Positions 35,990 to 48,232 of a DNA stretch of 64,000 nucleotides are shown one piece after another. The position numbers and the translations under genes were made by a program. The stretch's first letter is position 1, and the number at the start of each line of letters is the position of its first letter. Origin of the DNA: Selaginella tamariscina (Eukaryota > Streptophyta > Lycopodiopsida > Selaginellales > Selaginellaceae); contig PUQB01000574.1 of assembly GCA_003024785.1 (NCBI GenBank), positions 77,001 to 141,000 of the forward strand, given 5' to 3'. Under the pieces are notes generated by a model. It was not told the DNA's origin. It saw only the letters and a list, made by a program, of their open reading frames with translations, and searched no databases.

Positions 35990-36642
35990 GTTATATGTCA
36001 TGCCTAATAAATTTCAAAATAAATAAATGCCAAAAGTCTTAAGGAGTAAATATCAAAAAAAAATTAATTGATTATTTTGCAAATGTTAAATTAACAAATT
36101 AATTTTATTATTTATTATATTTAATAGCTCAATCCTAATAAGTCTTCCTTATTAAGAAATCTAAATATGAGTGTTTACAAATATAGCTCCAGTCACATTA
36201 AACACTTTACATTTTGGAATTTAGATCATAATTTATGAAAAAATAAATCAATAATATGAAAATTGAAATCCCTAATTCTCAACCTATTTATATTACTTTA
36301 TTTAAAAACATGTTTCTTATGGAAATATTTGATTGCAAGAGGCATAAAACTAAAGTAGAAAAAGAAAATGGTTAAATTATAAAAAAGAGAAAAAATTTAA
36401 TGAAATAAAAAGAAAATAAATAAATAAATAAACAAAAACGAAATGATAATTTTAATTATCACAAAACCTAATGCAAGAACTTGCAACGCAATTTGACTAA
36501 AGTGTTATTATTTTAAATGGGCTAACAAACCCTAAAAACTTTGTTACTTTTTAATTACTCAACTAAAAACATGTTATATGTGCGTTAAAACCTAAAAGAG
36601 TAATCCAATAATATATTGTTGTTGGTTTAAGATAAAAGATAT
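35990..36642. other. AT-rich spacer
   Basis: A-rich sequence with (AAAT)n near 36410-36435. Nothing else seen up to the second gypsy copy. Confidence 0.55.
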
Positions 36643-36789
36643 TGTAAGATACTGTATATTAGTTAACATACCGTATATACGCATGTGTATATACACACAT
36701 GCGTAGTGACACATGGGTGGTGATCTGGCCCCCATGTGTCAGCACCACGTGTCGCATGTGTGCCACGTGGCAGGAGGTCTCTTGTATCC

Positions 36790-37460
36790 GGCAATGCAAA
36801 GCCTTTCAAAGTCCCGTTCGACGCAGGTCACCAAAGGAGTTATCAGCCATGCGAACAGCTGTTACTGATATGATTGGTAAACGAGTGTGTCGTCCGTCAC
36901 GGAGTCCATGGGCATGTGAACCTCATTTGGTTCCCAAGCCTGATGGATCTCTCCGATTTTGTGTGGATTACCGACCTCTTAACGATGTTACCATCAAAGA
37001 TGTCTATCCACTTCCGAACTCTGCCGATCTATTAGATCGTTTGGGTCAGAGTCGATGGTTTACTAAGTTGGATTTGGCATCAGGATATTGGCAGGTTCCT
37101 ATGGCTGAGGAGGATATTCCAAAAACGGCCTTCCGGACACCATTTGGTCTTTACGAGTTTTTGGTCATGCCTTTTGGATTGACTTCAGCTCCTGCCACCT
37201 TTCAACGCATGATGGATGAGCTTCTTTCCGATATGCCTGATATCACTGCCGATTTTATCGACGATGTGCTCATTCATGGGTCTGGTTCTTGGGAGGATCA
37301 CATTCGTGATGTACGGCGCGTTCTTGATCGATTTCGAGAAGTTGGCCTGAAGTTGAAACTTGAAAAGTGTGTGTTTGGTTCGACCGACACCACTTACTTG
37401 GGTTACCGTATATCTCGAGAGGGTTTACAGGTGGATCCAATGAAGTTGCGAGCTGTTCGA
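36790..37460 (+). pseudogene. reverse transcriptase domain of gypsy copy 2 (fossil)
   Basis: Same blocks as copy 1 (FCVDYRPLND, YEFLVMPFGLTSAP, FIDDVLIHG, TTYLGYRIS). Confidence 0.93.
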
Positions 37461-37599
37461 GAGTTCCCTCGTCCCCGTACAGTACAGGAAGTCCACGTTT
37501 CTTGGGCACGGTGCAGTACTTGGGTCGATTCATCGATCATCTCACTGATCGAACTGCCCCTCTTCGGGAGTTAGTTCGTCCACAGGTATCTTTCAGGTG

Positions 37600-38080
37600 G
37601 ACTCGCAGGTGTCAGCAGGCATTTGACCAGTTAAAAGAGTTCCTGACAACTCCACCATTGCTTCAATACCCAGATTTTACTCGTCCGTTCATTTTACGAG
37701 TAGATGCCTCAGATGTTGGTATTGGTGGTGTATTGATGCAAACTGATGCTGTGGATTCTTCAATTCGACACCCGGTGGCTTACATTAGTCGAGTACTCAC
37801 GCCGGCTGAGCGGAATTATTCCACTACTGAAAAAGAATGCCTTGCTGCTGTTTGGGGTTTTGAACGACTTCATGCCTACTTACATGGGAGTGAAACACTT
37901 TTGGAGTGTGATCATGCTGCTGTCACTTCCTTATTAAAACGGAAGAATTTAGTGGGTCGCGTAGCCAGATGGGCATTACGTCTCCAGGTATATAACTTTA
38001 AGGTGGTGCACAGGCCTGGGCGAACAATGGTGGATGCGGATGCACTTTCTCGAGCACCCCTCTCCGATTCCACTTTGCCT
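37600..38080 (+). pseudogene. RNase H domain of gypsy copy 2 (fossil)
   Basis: FILRVDASDVGIGGVLMQ to MVDADALSRAP, as in copy 1. Confidence 0.9.
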
Positions 38081-38359
38081 GCTCATGCAGTAGCTGCAGC
38101 GTTCGGTTTGATACAAGCCCCTCAGGTATTCGATGCCGACTTACCATCCTTGGAACAGTGGCAGGATGCTCAAAAACATGAACCATGGACGAGGCAATTA
38201 CGCGATGCGTTTGCAATCCGTCTTCCGAACCTCGGTTTCGACAATATCATGCTCAGTTTCGACTTCAGGATGGTTTATTGTATTTTATTGGGACAAATCC
38301 AGAGGACAGATGGCGTTTGGCTGTACCCTCTACATATGTTCCACACCTTCTTCGAGCAT

Positions 38360-39220
38360 ATCATGATTCACCTATTGTTGGAGGTCATCTTGGTCACCAA
38401 CGAGTGTTGGAGAAGCTGCGCCGATCATTTTATTGGCCAGCATGCGTGGTGATGTGATCAGGTATATTCAAAGTTGTCCCACTTGTCAAACTCGGAATTC
38501 CTCTACGACTCGGGCCATGGGGTGTTGGAATCCATCAATGTCTCTCGCCCTTTTGAGTTAATTGCAGTGGATTTAATGGGACCTTTTCCACGTTCTTCTC
38601 AAGGTAACCAGTACATCATTGTTGTATCGATTATTTAACTCGATGGGTGGAGGTTGGTGCTCTTCCGGATGCAACTGCCATGTCAACAGCTTTGTTTCTG
38701 TTCGATAATGTGGTTTTGCAGCATTCTTGTCCAGAGCGGATGTTATCAGACAATGGCCCCGCTTTCATTGCAGAGGTATTCCGAGTGTTGTGTGAGAGGT
38801 TAGGGGTAAAACATTCATTTGCCTCTCCGTATCATCCACAAACTGATGGTTTGGTGGAGCGATTGAATCGGACCTTCAAGGGTATGATCTCGAAGTATGT
38901 GAACTTCAATCACACGGACTGGGATTGGTATTTGCGATGTTTGAGATTTGCTTATGTAACAGGCATTCAGAGTTCGATTGGTATCTCTCCATTCAAGGCA
39001 TTGTATGGATATGATCCTAAGTTGCCTAGTGAATTGGGGTTATCATCGAATCTGCCACGTGCCGAGGATGCAAAGATGTGGGCTCGACATTTGGATGCTG
39101 TTTTGCCTCTTCTGCGTGCAGAGTCTGCTGAACATCTTGGTCGAGCTCAAATGCGGCAGCAACAATCTTCTTACAATGCACGACATCAAATTCCACCAGA
39201 TTTTGCTGACGGTGACTTAG
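38360..39220 (+). pseudogene. integrase of gypsy copy 2 (fossil)
   Basis: GGHLGHQRVLEKLRRSFYWP, LSDNGPAFIAEVF and YHPQTDGLVERLN are visible, as in copy 1. Confidence 0.9.
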
Positions 39221-39499
39221 TCCTGGTACGTTTTCCCAAGCTGACTGCACCTGGGCTTGCAACTGGTTTATTACACAAGTGGCTTGGTCCCTACCGAGTA
39301 CTCCGAAAGGTTGGTCCTCAGGTATATCAAGTAAGTTGGTGGGATCTCATGAGGTTGAGATAGTTCACGTGGTTCGAATGAAACGGTTTGTCGTTCGAGA
39401 CTCGTTGAGTACATTTGGTCATACCTTAGATGGCCCAGCTCACACGGATCCAGGACCATCAGATCCATCACCATCTACACACCGCAGAGGGGAGGATAA

Positions 39500-39703
39500 T
39501 GTAAGATACTGTATATTAGGTAACGTACCGTATATACGCATGTGTATATACGCACATGCGTAGTGACACATGGGTGGTGATCTGGCCCCCATGTGTCAGC
39601 GCCACGTGTCGCATGTGTGCCACGTGGCAGGAGGTCTCCTGTATATAAGCAGGGTTTTTGTAAACTAATATATCAGATTTCATTTAATATATCTGCTCTT
39701 TCA
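39500..39703 (+). repeat. 3' LTR of gypsy copy 2
   Basis: 204 bp with the TGTAAG...CTTTCA ends, CACGTG boxes and TATATAAG. The palindrome before the TATA box is here aggaggtctcct, slightly imperfect. Confidence 0.92.
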
Positions 39704-40489
39704 ATATGAATCTCATCTTATTCAAGCATTAAAGTTTATTAATATTTAATTGTAGTTACCTTCTATTGTATTTTTTTATTTTTTAATTACAATAACAAAA
39801 ATCAAAAATAAGAACAATTCAAATTAGCGTTTTAACATTCAACAATGGTCAAAATGGATATATAATAATAATAATAATAGTGAAGAATTTTATTGTATAT
39901 TACTAGTAAAGTTGCTATTATACTTATTCAAAAAGAAAATTTATGTCTTATATTGGGAAAAAAAAAATAGTTTTATAAAGAAAATCCATACTTAATAATA
40001 AATATTAAATTATTCTAATATTTTTCTTCTTGTTATAATCTCCTTTCATTCTTTAAACATTTTAAATAAATAGTCATGTGTATAAATAAACATCATTAAC
40101 ATAGTTAAAATAACACCTTCAATTTTTAAAATTCATGATAATACATTATAGATTGGATAAGTGTCAATAACTAGAATATGAATAATAAATTTAATTACAT
40201 TATAATGAATATAATACAAGTAGTTAAATTAATAATTGTTCTTACCATTTGGTGTTGGAATCGATAATGAAAATTCTATTCTATTTACCTTCTTAATATA
40301 AAGAAGAATTTAAACATAAGACTTCACAAAGTTTTATTACATTTTAATTAATCAAATAAGTAAAAAAATTATGTGGACTCTACAATAATAGAGGCGACTA
40401 ATGTGTGGACTAATGTGTGGGCTGCATGCTAACGTCTAGAATATTTTAAGGTATTCCATATGGAATCCTTGGCGCCTAAGATTTTTAAA
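39704..40489. other. AT-rich spacer
   Basis: No coding signal; A/T tracts and an (ATA)n run near 39862. Confidence 0.55.
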
Positions 40490-41085
40490 ACTTAGTTATT
40501 CTAATATAATTTAAAATCATGAAATAGTTAAGTTTGATTCCATAGTTAATTTTAAAGTATATTTCAATCTAAAACATTATCACCATAGCTAAGTTTAGAA
40601 AATCAAACTGTGGAATATATTTTAAAACAATTATTAATAATGAGCACAATTATGGTAAAAACGGAGTCTTAAAGTTATTATTTCACAAAGCAAACTGCAT
40701 GTTCATCTAATACTAAATAATTATATTTTTCGGAAAAAAATGAAAGATATTAATCATAATTAACCACCAACAACTGCATAGAGAAAAGTACATTAACTTC
40801 ATACTCCGAAAGTGTTGGCATATGAATGAAAATGTTTGCATTTGGATCTATGACAGTATGTAAATGAAGACGTAATACATATGCATACACGGTGTGTCGA
40901 CTTGGGTATGTTCTTTCACATTGAAATCAATGGCAGAAGCATGTAGGGTATTTTGAAATAGTCATGATGCATGTTTTACGTGATTCCTCCCATCATAAGA
41001 CAAATGGAATACATGTTCTAGAGTCCCTTTATCTGGTGGCCAACAAGCTCACCCTTCATCAAATTGGTAAATTGAATGTACACAC
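40490..41085. repeat. dispersed repeat blocks (AT segment plus B), copy 3
   Basis: Direct copy of 14840-15365: tctaatataatttaaaatca..., taatgagcacaattatggta, then cattaacttcatactccgaa, gaatgaaaatgtttgcattt and ctggtggccaacaagctcac. It stops at about 41080, so block C is absent here. Confidence 0.8.
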
Positions 41086-42230
41086 AATATAACTACAGAT
41101 GGTGCCTATGAAGAACATTGTAGATGGTTCATACAGATGGCACCATCTAGGAACGGTAAATCCTTCCACTTGAATCATTGCTCTTGTCCAGGACACGGTC
41201 GTCGTCTTTCCACTCATACCTTCAATTGGTTGTGTTCCTCATACTTCAATTGGTTGTGTTCCTGCAAGTGTTAGAGGGTAGTTAGAATACAATGTTACCC
41301 ACGTAACAGTAGGTATCTCATCACACAAATTTCGTCTGCAAATGATAAGTAGCTGCTGCATCGGCAAATGATAATTATTCTCAATTAACATATCATACCA
41401 TGAATAGGAACCCGTTGCTACTTGTTGAATTGCACCTATTCACAAAATAATTAAAACACAAATGGAACAATGTCCAACAAGCAGTATATACCCTTGACAT
41501 TTATGGACATGTTCATTATTCTCCAAGTTAATGATCTCTATATCTTTCATTCCAAGTAATAAAGAAGTCATGGCCTTGAAATGGGTCCAAAAGGTAAACA
41601 TTACATTATGCATATCATGCGGTGCTATAGGATTTTTCCGTCTTAAGCAACTCGGTTTATCCTTCTTTTATCCATGTATCCTATGTTTCGTCACTGAAGT
41701 ATTGCACCTATACAGGAATATGTTACTACTGTATATATACATAGAGCAAGTATATACTGTATAGTATGGAAATTATACGTATACTAACCATATGGATAAT
41801 CTTATGCGGTGCCCGATCCGGTATCGCCGGCATCTCTCTGATCCGGCCACCGATCTCCCTATGTATACAGCCCATTCACCGGGTTTTTTTAACACCGGAA
41901 AGGCCGAAACACGGGTCCGGACCTGTGTATTCGATGGTGCACTCACCAGCCTAATATACAAAAGAATGATCAAGTCTCTCTCTCTCAAACACACACCCAC
42001 ACACAAAGTACTGTTTCATCACTCCACAGTATCCACTATATAGCATATCACTCTCTCTATCTTTGTCAGTTGTACAAAGAAAGGGCCGTTTGATTCTATT
42101 ATTTTCGTTAACACAAAAGTTACTGAAGTAAAGATGTTAATAGATTGTAAGTACAAAGCTTTCCCCTGTTTCTAGGGCTTCTACGTACAAATGTACAGTA
42201 CGACACGTGGCGAGCCCAAGACGGTCTGAT
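41086..42230. other. spacer with a GC-richer patch
   Basis: 41095-41155 holds an inverted motif agatggtgcc / ggcaccatct and a segment related in reverse to 35125-35150. 41800-41955 is GC-richer (many cgg and ccgg) and open on both strands without recognised protein. CT/CA repeats at 41975-42005. Confidence 0.45.
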
Positions 42231-42359
42231 CCAGGTATATGCCCAAAATCTGGGTATATACCTGCTCCAAACTTGCTTATCATAGATCGAAGAAAATAGG
42301 AGGTGAGGCTTTTAGGGTCCTTCTCGGTGTACAGCGCGGCTTAGATCTAGTTCTGCTGA

Positions 42360-42575
42360 AGATTCAATTTTGCTGCTCAAGGTTCGGATTTTGCTATGGA
42401 AATCTCACAAATTTATGCTCGAGGTTCGATTTTTGCTTGGAGATCTCACAAATTTCTGCTCAAGGTTCGATTTTTGCTGCGAAGATCTCACAAATTTCTG
42501 CTCAAGGTTCGATTTTTGCTGCGAAGATCTCACAAATTTCTGCTCAAGGTTCGATTTTTGCTATTCTAACTTTCT
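42360..42575 (+). repeat. 42-bp tandem repeat (14-codon unit)
   Basis: About five units of atctcacaaatttctgctca plus aggttcgatttttgctgcga plus ag. The last three are nearly identical; the first two are diverged. The unit length is a multiple of three, and the plus strand is open through it, reading SQISAQGSIFAAKI over and over. Confidence 0.92.
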
Positions 42576-42895
42576 TCAATTTCTATATCCGACCGCTTTT
42601 GGTGCTTAGGGCTTGAATAACGATGAAGGCAGATGAAGAAAAAGATACAGAGGGAGAAGAACAAGTGTCGGAATCGTGAGCCAGCAGGCGGCAGCAAGCA
42701 AGAAGAACGCTAAAAATGGAGCTCCGCAGGTGGCAGCAAGTAGGGACTGGCTGTGAGCCAGCATCGGCCAGCAGAAATAGGAACTGGTAAGGTTGAGACC
42801 AGCTGTGCCCTTGGCCAGTAGAACAGAAATCAATAAGGTTGAGACCAACTGTGCCAAGGGTGAGCATTAACAACTTGTAGAACAGAAATCAATAA

Positions 42896-43122
42896 GGTTG
42901 AGACCAACTGTGCCTTGAAGAATGGTAATTAGTGAAGCTTATTAAAGAAAAAGAATTAAGTGTTAAGGAACTTGTTAAGAACTGAATAAAAGAGGTACGG
43001 TTCGACAGTTGAGACCAACTGTGCCTTGAAGAACTGGTAATTAGTGAAGCTTATTAAAGAAAAAGAATTAAGTGTTAAGGAACTTGTTAAGAACTGAATA
43101 AAAGAGGTACGGTTCGACAATA
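42896..43122. repeat. near-perfect tandem duplication, unit about 112 bp
   Basis: The stretch from gttgagaccaactgtgcctt to ggtacggttcgaca occurs twice in a row (about 42896-43009 and 43010-43122) with one small indel. gttgagaccaactgtgcc also occurs twice upstream (42794 in altered form, and 42838). Confidence 0.92.
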
Positions 43123-43347
43123 GTGAAACTGAGTAGTTAAGCAGCAAGAAAGATACGGTTGATGAGTCTATAACCAATCGAGTTTTCAAATTGAACAGAT
43201 GAGGTAAGGATTCATTGAAATGTCCTACACACAATAACATAAAAGACATCTTTAAAGTTAATAACTTTTGATTGAGGTACGTGACATTCTTTTTACTTGT
43301 TGTAATATGCATAAGACACATGAACATAACATGTTATATTTATAAAC

Positions 43348-44620
43348 ACAGTGATATGTATTTCAGGTTGTTAAATGTGAATTCTATATATTCATTTTTA
43401 ATAAGTTTTCTTTGCCGTATGTTGTGAATAATGAAGTTTGTAAATTGGTTATTATAATGTATTCATTAAATTGGTTATCATTACTCATTTTGAGGTGAGT
43501 GTATTTGTGGCGTATGTGTATTTGATAATGATTTATTACGATTGATTTTAATTATATGTTTCAATATATTTTTTCATATTACTTGGTGAACCCAAAATTG
43601 ACTTGTTTTGAAAGGTGAGTGTATTTAATACTTTAACATTATATGATATTCTAACATTTATTTATTATTGTTTATAATGTACAATAAAGAAAATTTATTA
43701 AAAATGAGCATATGGAATTTATCTTTAACATTTAAAATATATATCACTATATTTATAAATATATAAATACAGTGATACGTATTTTAAGTTATTAAAAATG
43801 AATTTCTATATTCATTTTTAATAAGTTTTTTTTGTTATATATTATGAACAATAAAGTCTATAAATTTATTATCATCATTTGTACTTGAGAGATTACTAAT
43901 TTTTGGAGGTGAGTGTATATGAGGTGTGTGTATTCGATAATGATTATTATGATTGATTTTAATTATATGTTTCAATTATATTTTTTCAAATTGTTTGGTG
44001 AACCTAAAACTGACTTATTTTTAAATGTGAGTGTATCTGGAGGTGAATGTATTTTATACTTCAACATTATTTATTGTTTACAATGTACAATAAAGAAAAC
44101 TTATTAAAAATGAACATATAAAATTTATCTTTAACAATTTAAAAATACATATCACTGTATTTATAAGTATAATATATATGTTTGTATATATCTTATGTGT
44201 ATTACAACAAGAAAAAAATATCATATATATCAATTATAACTTTAAAGATGCTTTCTGTGTACTTGTGCATTATGCATTTTAATGGATTCTTGCTTGCCTC
44301 CTCTACTTAATTCTGGGGCTTGTTAATTGGCGACTTATCGATTGTATTTCTCCTGTTCGACTTGGGGTTATTTGGCTGTTTAGTTTTGGAGCTTTACTGT
44401 CATTAACTGTGTCTCTTTTATTCAATTTCTAAACAAATCCTTTAGCAATTCTTTTTCTTCAATAGTCTCAGCCTTACCGATTCTTATTATGTTCCGTGAG
44501 TGTATATGGTGTGTGTATATATTATTGATGATGATTTATTATGACTGATTTTAATTATACATTTCAACATTTTTTTGCATATTATTTGGTGAACCAAAAA
44601 TTGGAAAACAAATGTTGGAG
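43348..44620. repeat. tandem and inverted copies of an exon-containing block
   Basis: Unit 43348-43630 recurs as 43765-44040 and in part as 44505-44620 (gatttattatgactgatttt, tttggtgaacc.aaaa). 44085-44265 is an inverted copy of about 43230-43370 (acataagatatatacaaaca form on the other strand; aactttaaagatgc). The block carries two exon-like pieces of the unknown family. Confidence 0.75.
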
Positions 44621-45050
44621 TATCATATGTCTCTTTCTTTGTGAGAGGCAATATGCCTTCATTGAATGGGTCAATGGTTCACTCATTTTCTTTTGTTTCT
44701 TTACTACATACATATTACTAGAGTGGAACGAAACCAGTTTGCCTATGAGAGTTGGAGTGGCAGCAAAAAAAGAAAGCAGGAAGTTCAAGTTCAAGGCCTG
44801 TGAGATAAGACGGATCTATTTCTAAGTCTAGTGGATAAGGGCTGGTTCTTGACTAGTGAAGATAGAAAGTTATTCATTAATGAATGTTATGAACTTGATC
44901 CATAAACTATTTGGATTTGATCTTCATTCAGTACATCTGTTTTATGAAGGATTGATGCATATAATTCTAGGAGATTTTGTTAGTAAATGGACAGAAGATG
45001 CTATTAAAAGTGTGAGACAGGTAAGAAAGATGAAGAGACGGAGATAATGA

Positions 45051-46362
45051 CAAGGGTATAAAATATGTGCTGTAGAGGTTTATAATTCGTGTATGTTTTA
45101 CTCTAACTTTGACACACAATATTCCTCTTTTACTAAGAGCTTCGAAAGATTATAGTATGAATGCTCCCAAGGTTTCAGCATAGCAAGATGTTTATGGATG
45201 AAGAAGTAAGTATCTCTCTCTCACACACACAAGGCCAAAGGAGGGAGTAATATAAGGATTTTAAGGAATATATTTTGAGTATATTTAAGATATACACTAG
45301 AACCATATATGGATGCAATAGGACGTCAAGATTAGACTAAAAGTTGCTTAATATAGTGTAGCCTTCTTATATATAAGGAAGGGTTTGCTAACCTTGTTGA
45401 ATACACATTTTTATGTCATATATGCCATACATAACTCAACAGTACCATATACATTTTGATTTAAGAATTAGGGGCCGTTAATGATCAACAAACAAACAAA
45501 CACACACACACAAAATATTATATAAGATAGTACACATGCCTTGACATAATTATTTAATAATAATTTATTAATTAATGAACTTTTAACTCTAGTGATTTTT
45601 AAAATTTTAATTATCTTTAATTTAGTGAATTTATTCCTAAATTAAAAATTTAACCTATTTATTATCCTTATCACCTATACTATTTAATGTAGTTGTATTC
45701 TTAAGCTGAATTGTATCCTTAAATTGGTAAATTTATTTCTAAATTAAAATTTTAATTTAGTTATTATTCTTAACTTAACTATTTAATAATTCTTAATTGA
45801 GTTATTATCCTTAATATGAGACTACATTTTCACATCCTTAACCTGGTGAGTTTTATATGCCTAATCAGCAACTGTTGAATCAGCAACCTCAACACTGTCA
45901 TGTTTTAAAAGGACTGTTGAATAGGATTGATGAAACGATTGATTTCAAATATAGGATAGTCATTGCATTAAGATTTGATAAGTATTAAATGATAATAATT
46001 GATGGGGCGTCCGTCCGTCGCAACCAGACAAACTGAATAAATTTATTATAGATTATCTATAAATTCAGGTATGCACAACTGCCATGTGGAATGCGTTGTG
46101 GCAGCCACGTTATAATGCCACCTGTAATAGATGCAACGTGCGGTTCATAAAAAGACATCTTGTCCTTTATATTCCCGCAGTGCTGACGTATACATTTCAA
46201 AAGGCAGTTTAACACTATACACTTGTCATGGCCTCCGTGTGGAAGATATAGAGTGTATATAAAAAATAAACATATTAGTAATTAAAAATAAAATAGTTTG
46301 AAAGATGATACGTGACAGTTGAATGATCCTTATACACGATTGAGGAGAATTCGGAAGAGTGA
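45051..46362. other. spacer, AT-rich, with possible LTR remnant at 45228-45415
   Basis: 45228-45250 has a purine-rich run (aaaggagggagtaatataag). About 140 bp later, ttatatataaggaagggttt resembles the TATA region of the gypsy LTR. This could be a decayed LTR of a related element, but the resemblance is weak. 46000-46160 is more balanced in composition; no gene recognised. The rest is A/T spacer with (CAAA)n and CA repeats near 45490. Confidence 0.35.
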
Positions 46363-46915
46363 ATGCGCAGTATGGTATGCAATTTCAAGTTTATTTGTTT
46401 TAAATTTTAATTAATTTCATTTTAAATTGTTTATTTGTTAGGCACATGAAAAGATTATATTCGAAGATGGTAAAAAATTCGCGAGGAATTTCAAAGTATT
46501 AGAAAGCCGCCAGAAATCTCCAGGTAATTAACGTTTTTCATTTAGACATTTAAACTTTGTAATTATTATTTATTTATTTAATCACATTGGATTATTTTTT
46601 AAACTTAAATTAAAACTTGTTTTAAGCTAATTAGTATTGTTACTTTAGTTCTTTTAGAGGTTAAAAGATGCACAGCTCCTCCAGATGCTGTAGAAAAAGC
46701 TCTCAGATGCGAGCTTCCTTTGGTAAGTTACACACACGTATATATTGTGTGCGTGTGTGCGTGTGTGTGTGTGAATATATTAATTTGTTTTTTATTATAT
46801 AGTTGGAATATCTCCTGCGGAAGCTGAGAACTTGGAAGAAGAACGACTTCTTCTGACAACTGAGGTAGTCTTAGAATGTGTGTGTGTGTGTGTTGTCTAT
46901 ATATGTATATTAATG

Positions 46916-46963
<48 letters not shown>

Positions 46964-47315
46964 TATTTATATAAATATATTGTATTTATAATATCTTTAT
47001 ATACTTGTAATATAGTGTGTTTTACATGTATATATAAGTATATTGTTATATACTATAGAAGTTATAAATGTGACCGTGTGTGTGTAATATAATTTATCAT
47101 AAATGAATTGATTTCTATTGAAATATAAGGGAGGTGAACAAGGAAAATTGCCAGTTTTGATTATTAAGCCGAAGTCTTATAATAATAAATCACAAGGGCC
47201 AGCCATTTTGGTTCTCCATAATCTTACAGATGCAAGGATACCATACGTCCTCTACTAGATGTAAGTGGTTTATTAATATAAATTTAATTTATTACTTTAT
47301 ACTTAATATATTATT

Positions 47316-47373
<58 letters not shown>

Positions 47374-47587
47374 TTTATTTATTTATTTTCAGTATTATGC
47401 TTTTCACGGATACACTGCTATATCAATTGACAGTAGATATCATGGAGAAAGGGCGTCTAGTGAGACTGCTTATCAAAATGTGAGTACACATACACATACA
47501 CATATATATATCCTGTATCTATACATATATGCATCTGTATCCCTCCCTCCCTCGCTCCCTCTCCCCTCTCTCCCTCTCTCTCTCTCT

Positions 47588-47625
<38 letters not shown>

Positions 47626-48182
47626 GCAAAGTGTTTAATTGTATATTATATTAATATAGCATATATAAATACTATTGATAAATATATATTTATAATTTTC
47701 TCATTTTCTCATTTATGTAATCAGTATGTTTGTTACACAGGCTTTGATTTCTGCATGGAAAACTGGTGAAGAGATGCCTTTTATATTTGACACGGTACAT
47801 ATTATATTTACTTATTCATACTGCTTTATAATTTATTATTATTGGTCATATAAATATGTATAGTACTTATAAATTATATTATACTAATCTTATAAAGTAT
47901 TGTAATTTTGCTATATATATATATATATCAGGTACGGGACGTAATGAGGCTGATGGACTATCTTGTAGGAAGGGCTGATATAGATGCAAAATGTATTGGA
48001 ATGACAGGGGTTTCACTTGGTGGTAAACATAATTATTTATGTATACATTTAATTATATATTTTTATTGGTTAAGTTGCATTTTTTTTCCAAGGAATGATC
48101 ACCTTGTATTCTGTGGCTGCTGATTGCCGGATCGCTGCAGCCGTTCCAATTATTGGGGTTCAGGTGTGTGGTGTATGCGTGC

Positions 48183-48232
<50 letters not shown>

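Larger units (their letters stand above)
36643..39703 (+). mobile_element. Ty3/gypsy LTR retrotransposon, copy 2 (fossil, lacks gag and protease)
   Basis: Starts TGTAAGATACTG like copy 1 and ends with an LTR (39500-39703). Reverse transcriptase, RNase H and integrase are present in the same order and are almost identical to copy 1 over about 2.7 kb. No gag or protease region can be recognised, and the 5' LTR is only partial. The polypurine-like run before the 3' LTR is present. The flanking sequence differs from copy 1 except for atat at each end, so it is a separate insertion. Broken, with several interruptions. Young, judged from similarity to copy 1. Confidence 0.95.
42620..45050 (+). pseudogene. 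unrecognised locus, family member B (diverged, internally duplicated)
   Basis: Same block order as the 12.2-kb locus: MKADEEKDTEGEEQVSES near 42622 (compare SEEEQVTE), KDIFKVNNF near 43245 (compare KGVFKVNNP), VVKCEFYIFIFNKFSLPYVV and NNEVCK at 43370-43445 (compare FSVPFVVNNEVRK), KLFGEPKTD near 43990 (compare LFGQINTEK), and a block at 44725-45030 with NETSLPMRVG matching the NQLLSEGHGG block. In-frame stops and frame changes are frequent, and the VVNNEV/LFGEP blocks are repeated, so this copy is not a working gene in this form. Confidence 0.5.

Noticed and set aside
36643-39703. Gypsy copy 2 as part of a large segmental duplication of copy 1
   Set aside because: Flanking sequences beyond the LTRs are unrelated, so separate insertion is simpler.
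42583-42873. Hydrophobic minus-strand open frame that looks like a membrane protein
   Set aside because: It is the complement of purine-rich gaag/gcagc sequence in the 5' part of family member B; the hydrophobicity is an artefact of CTT/CTG codons.
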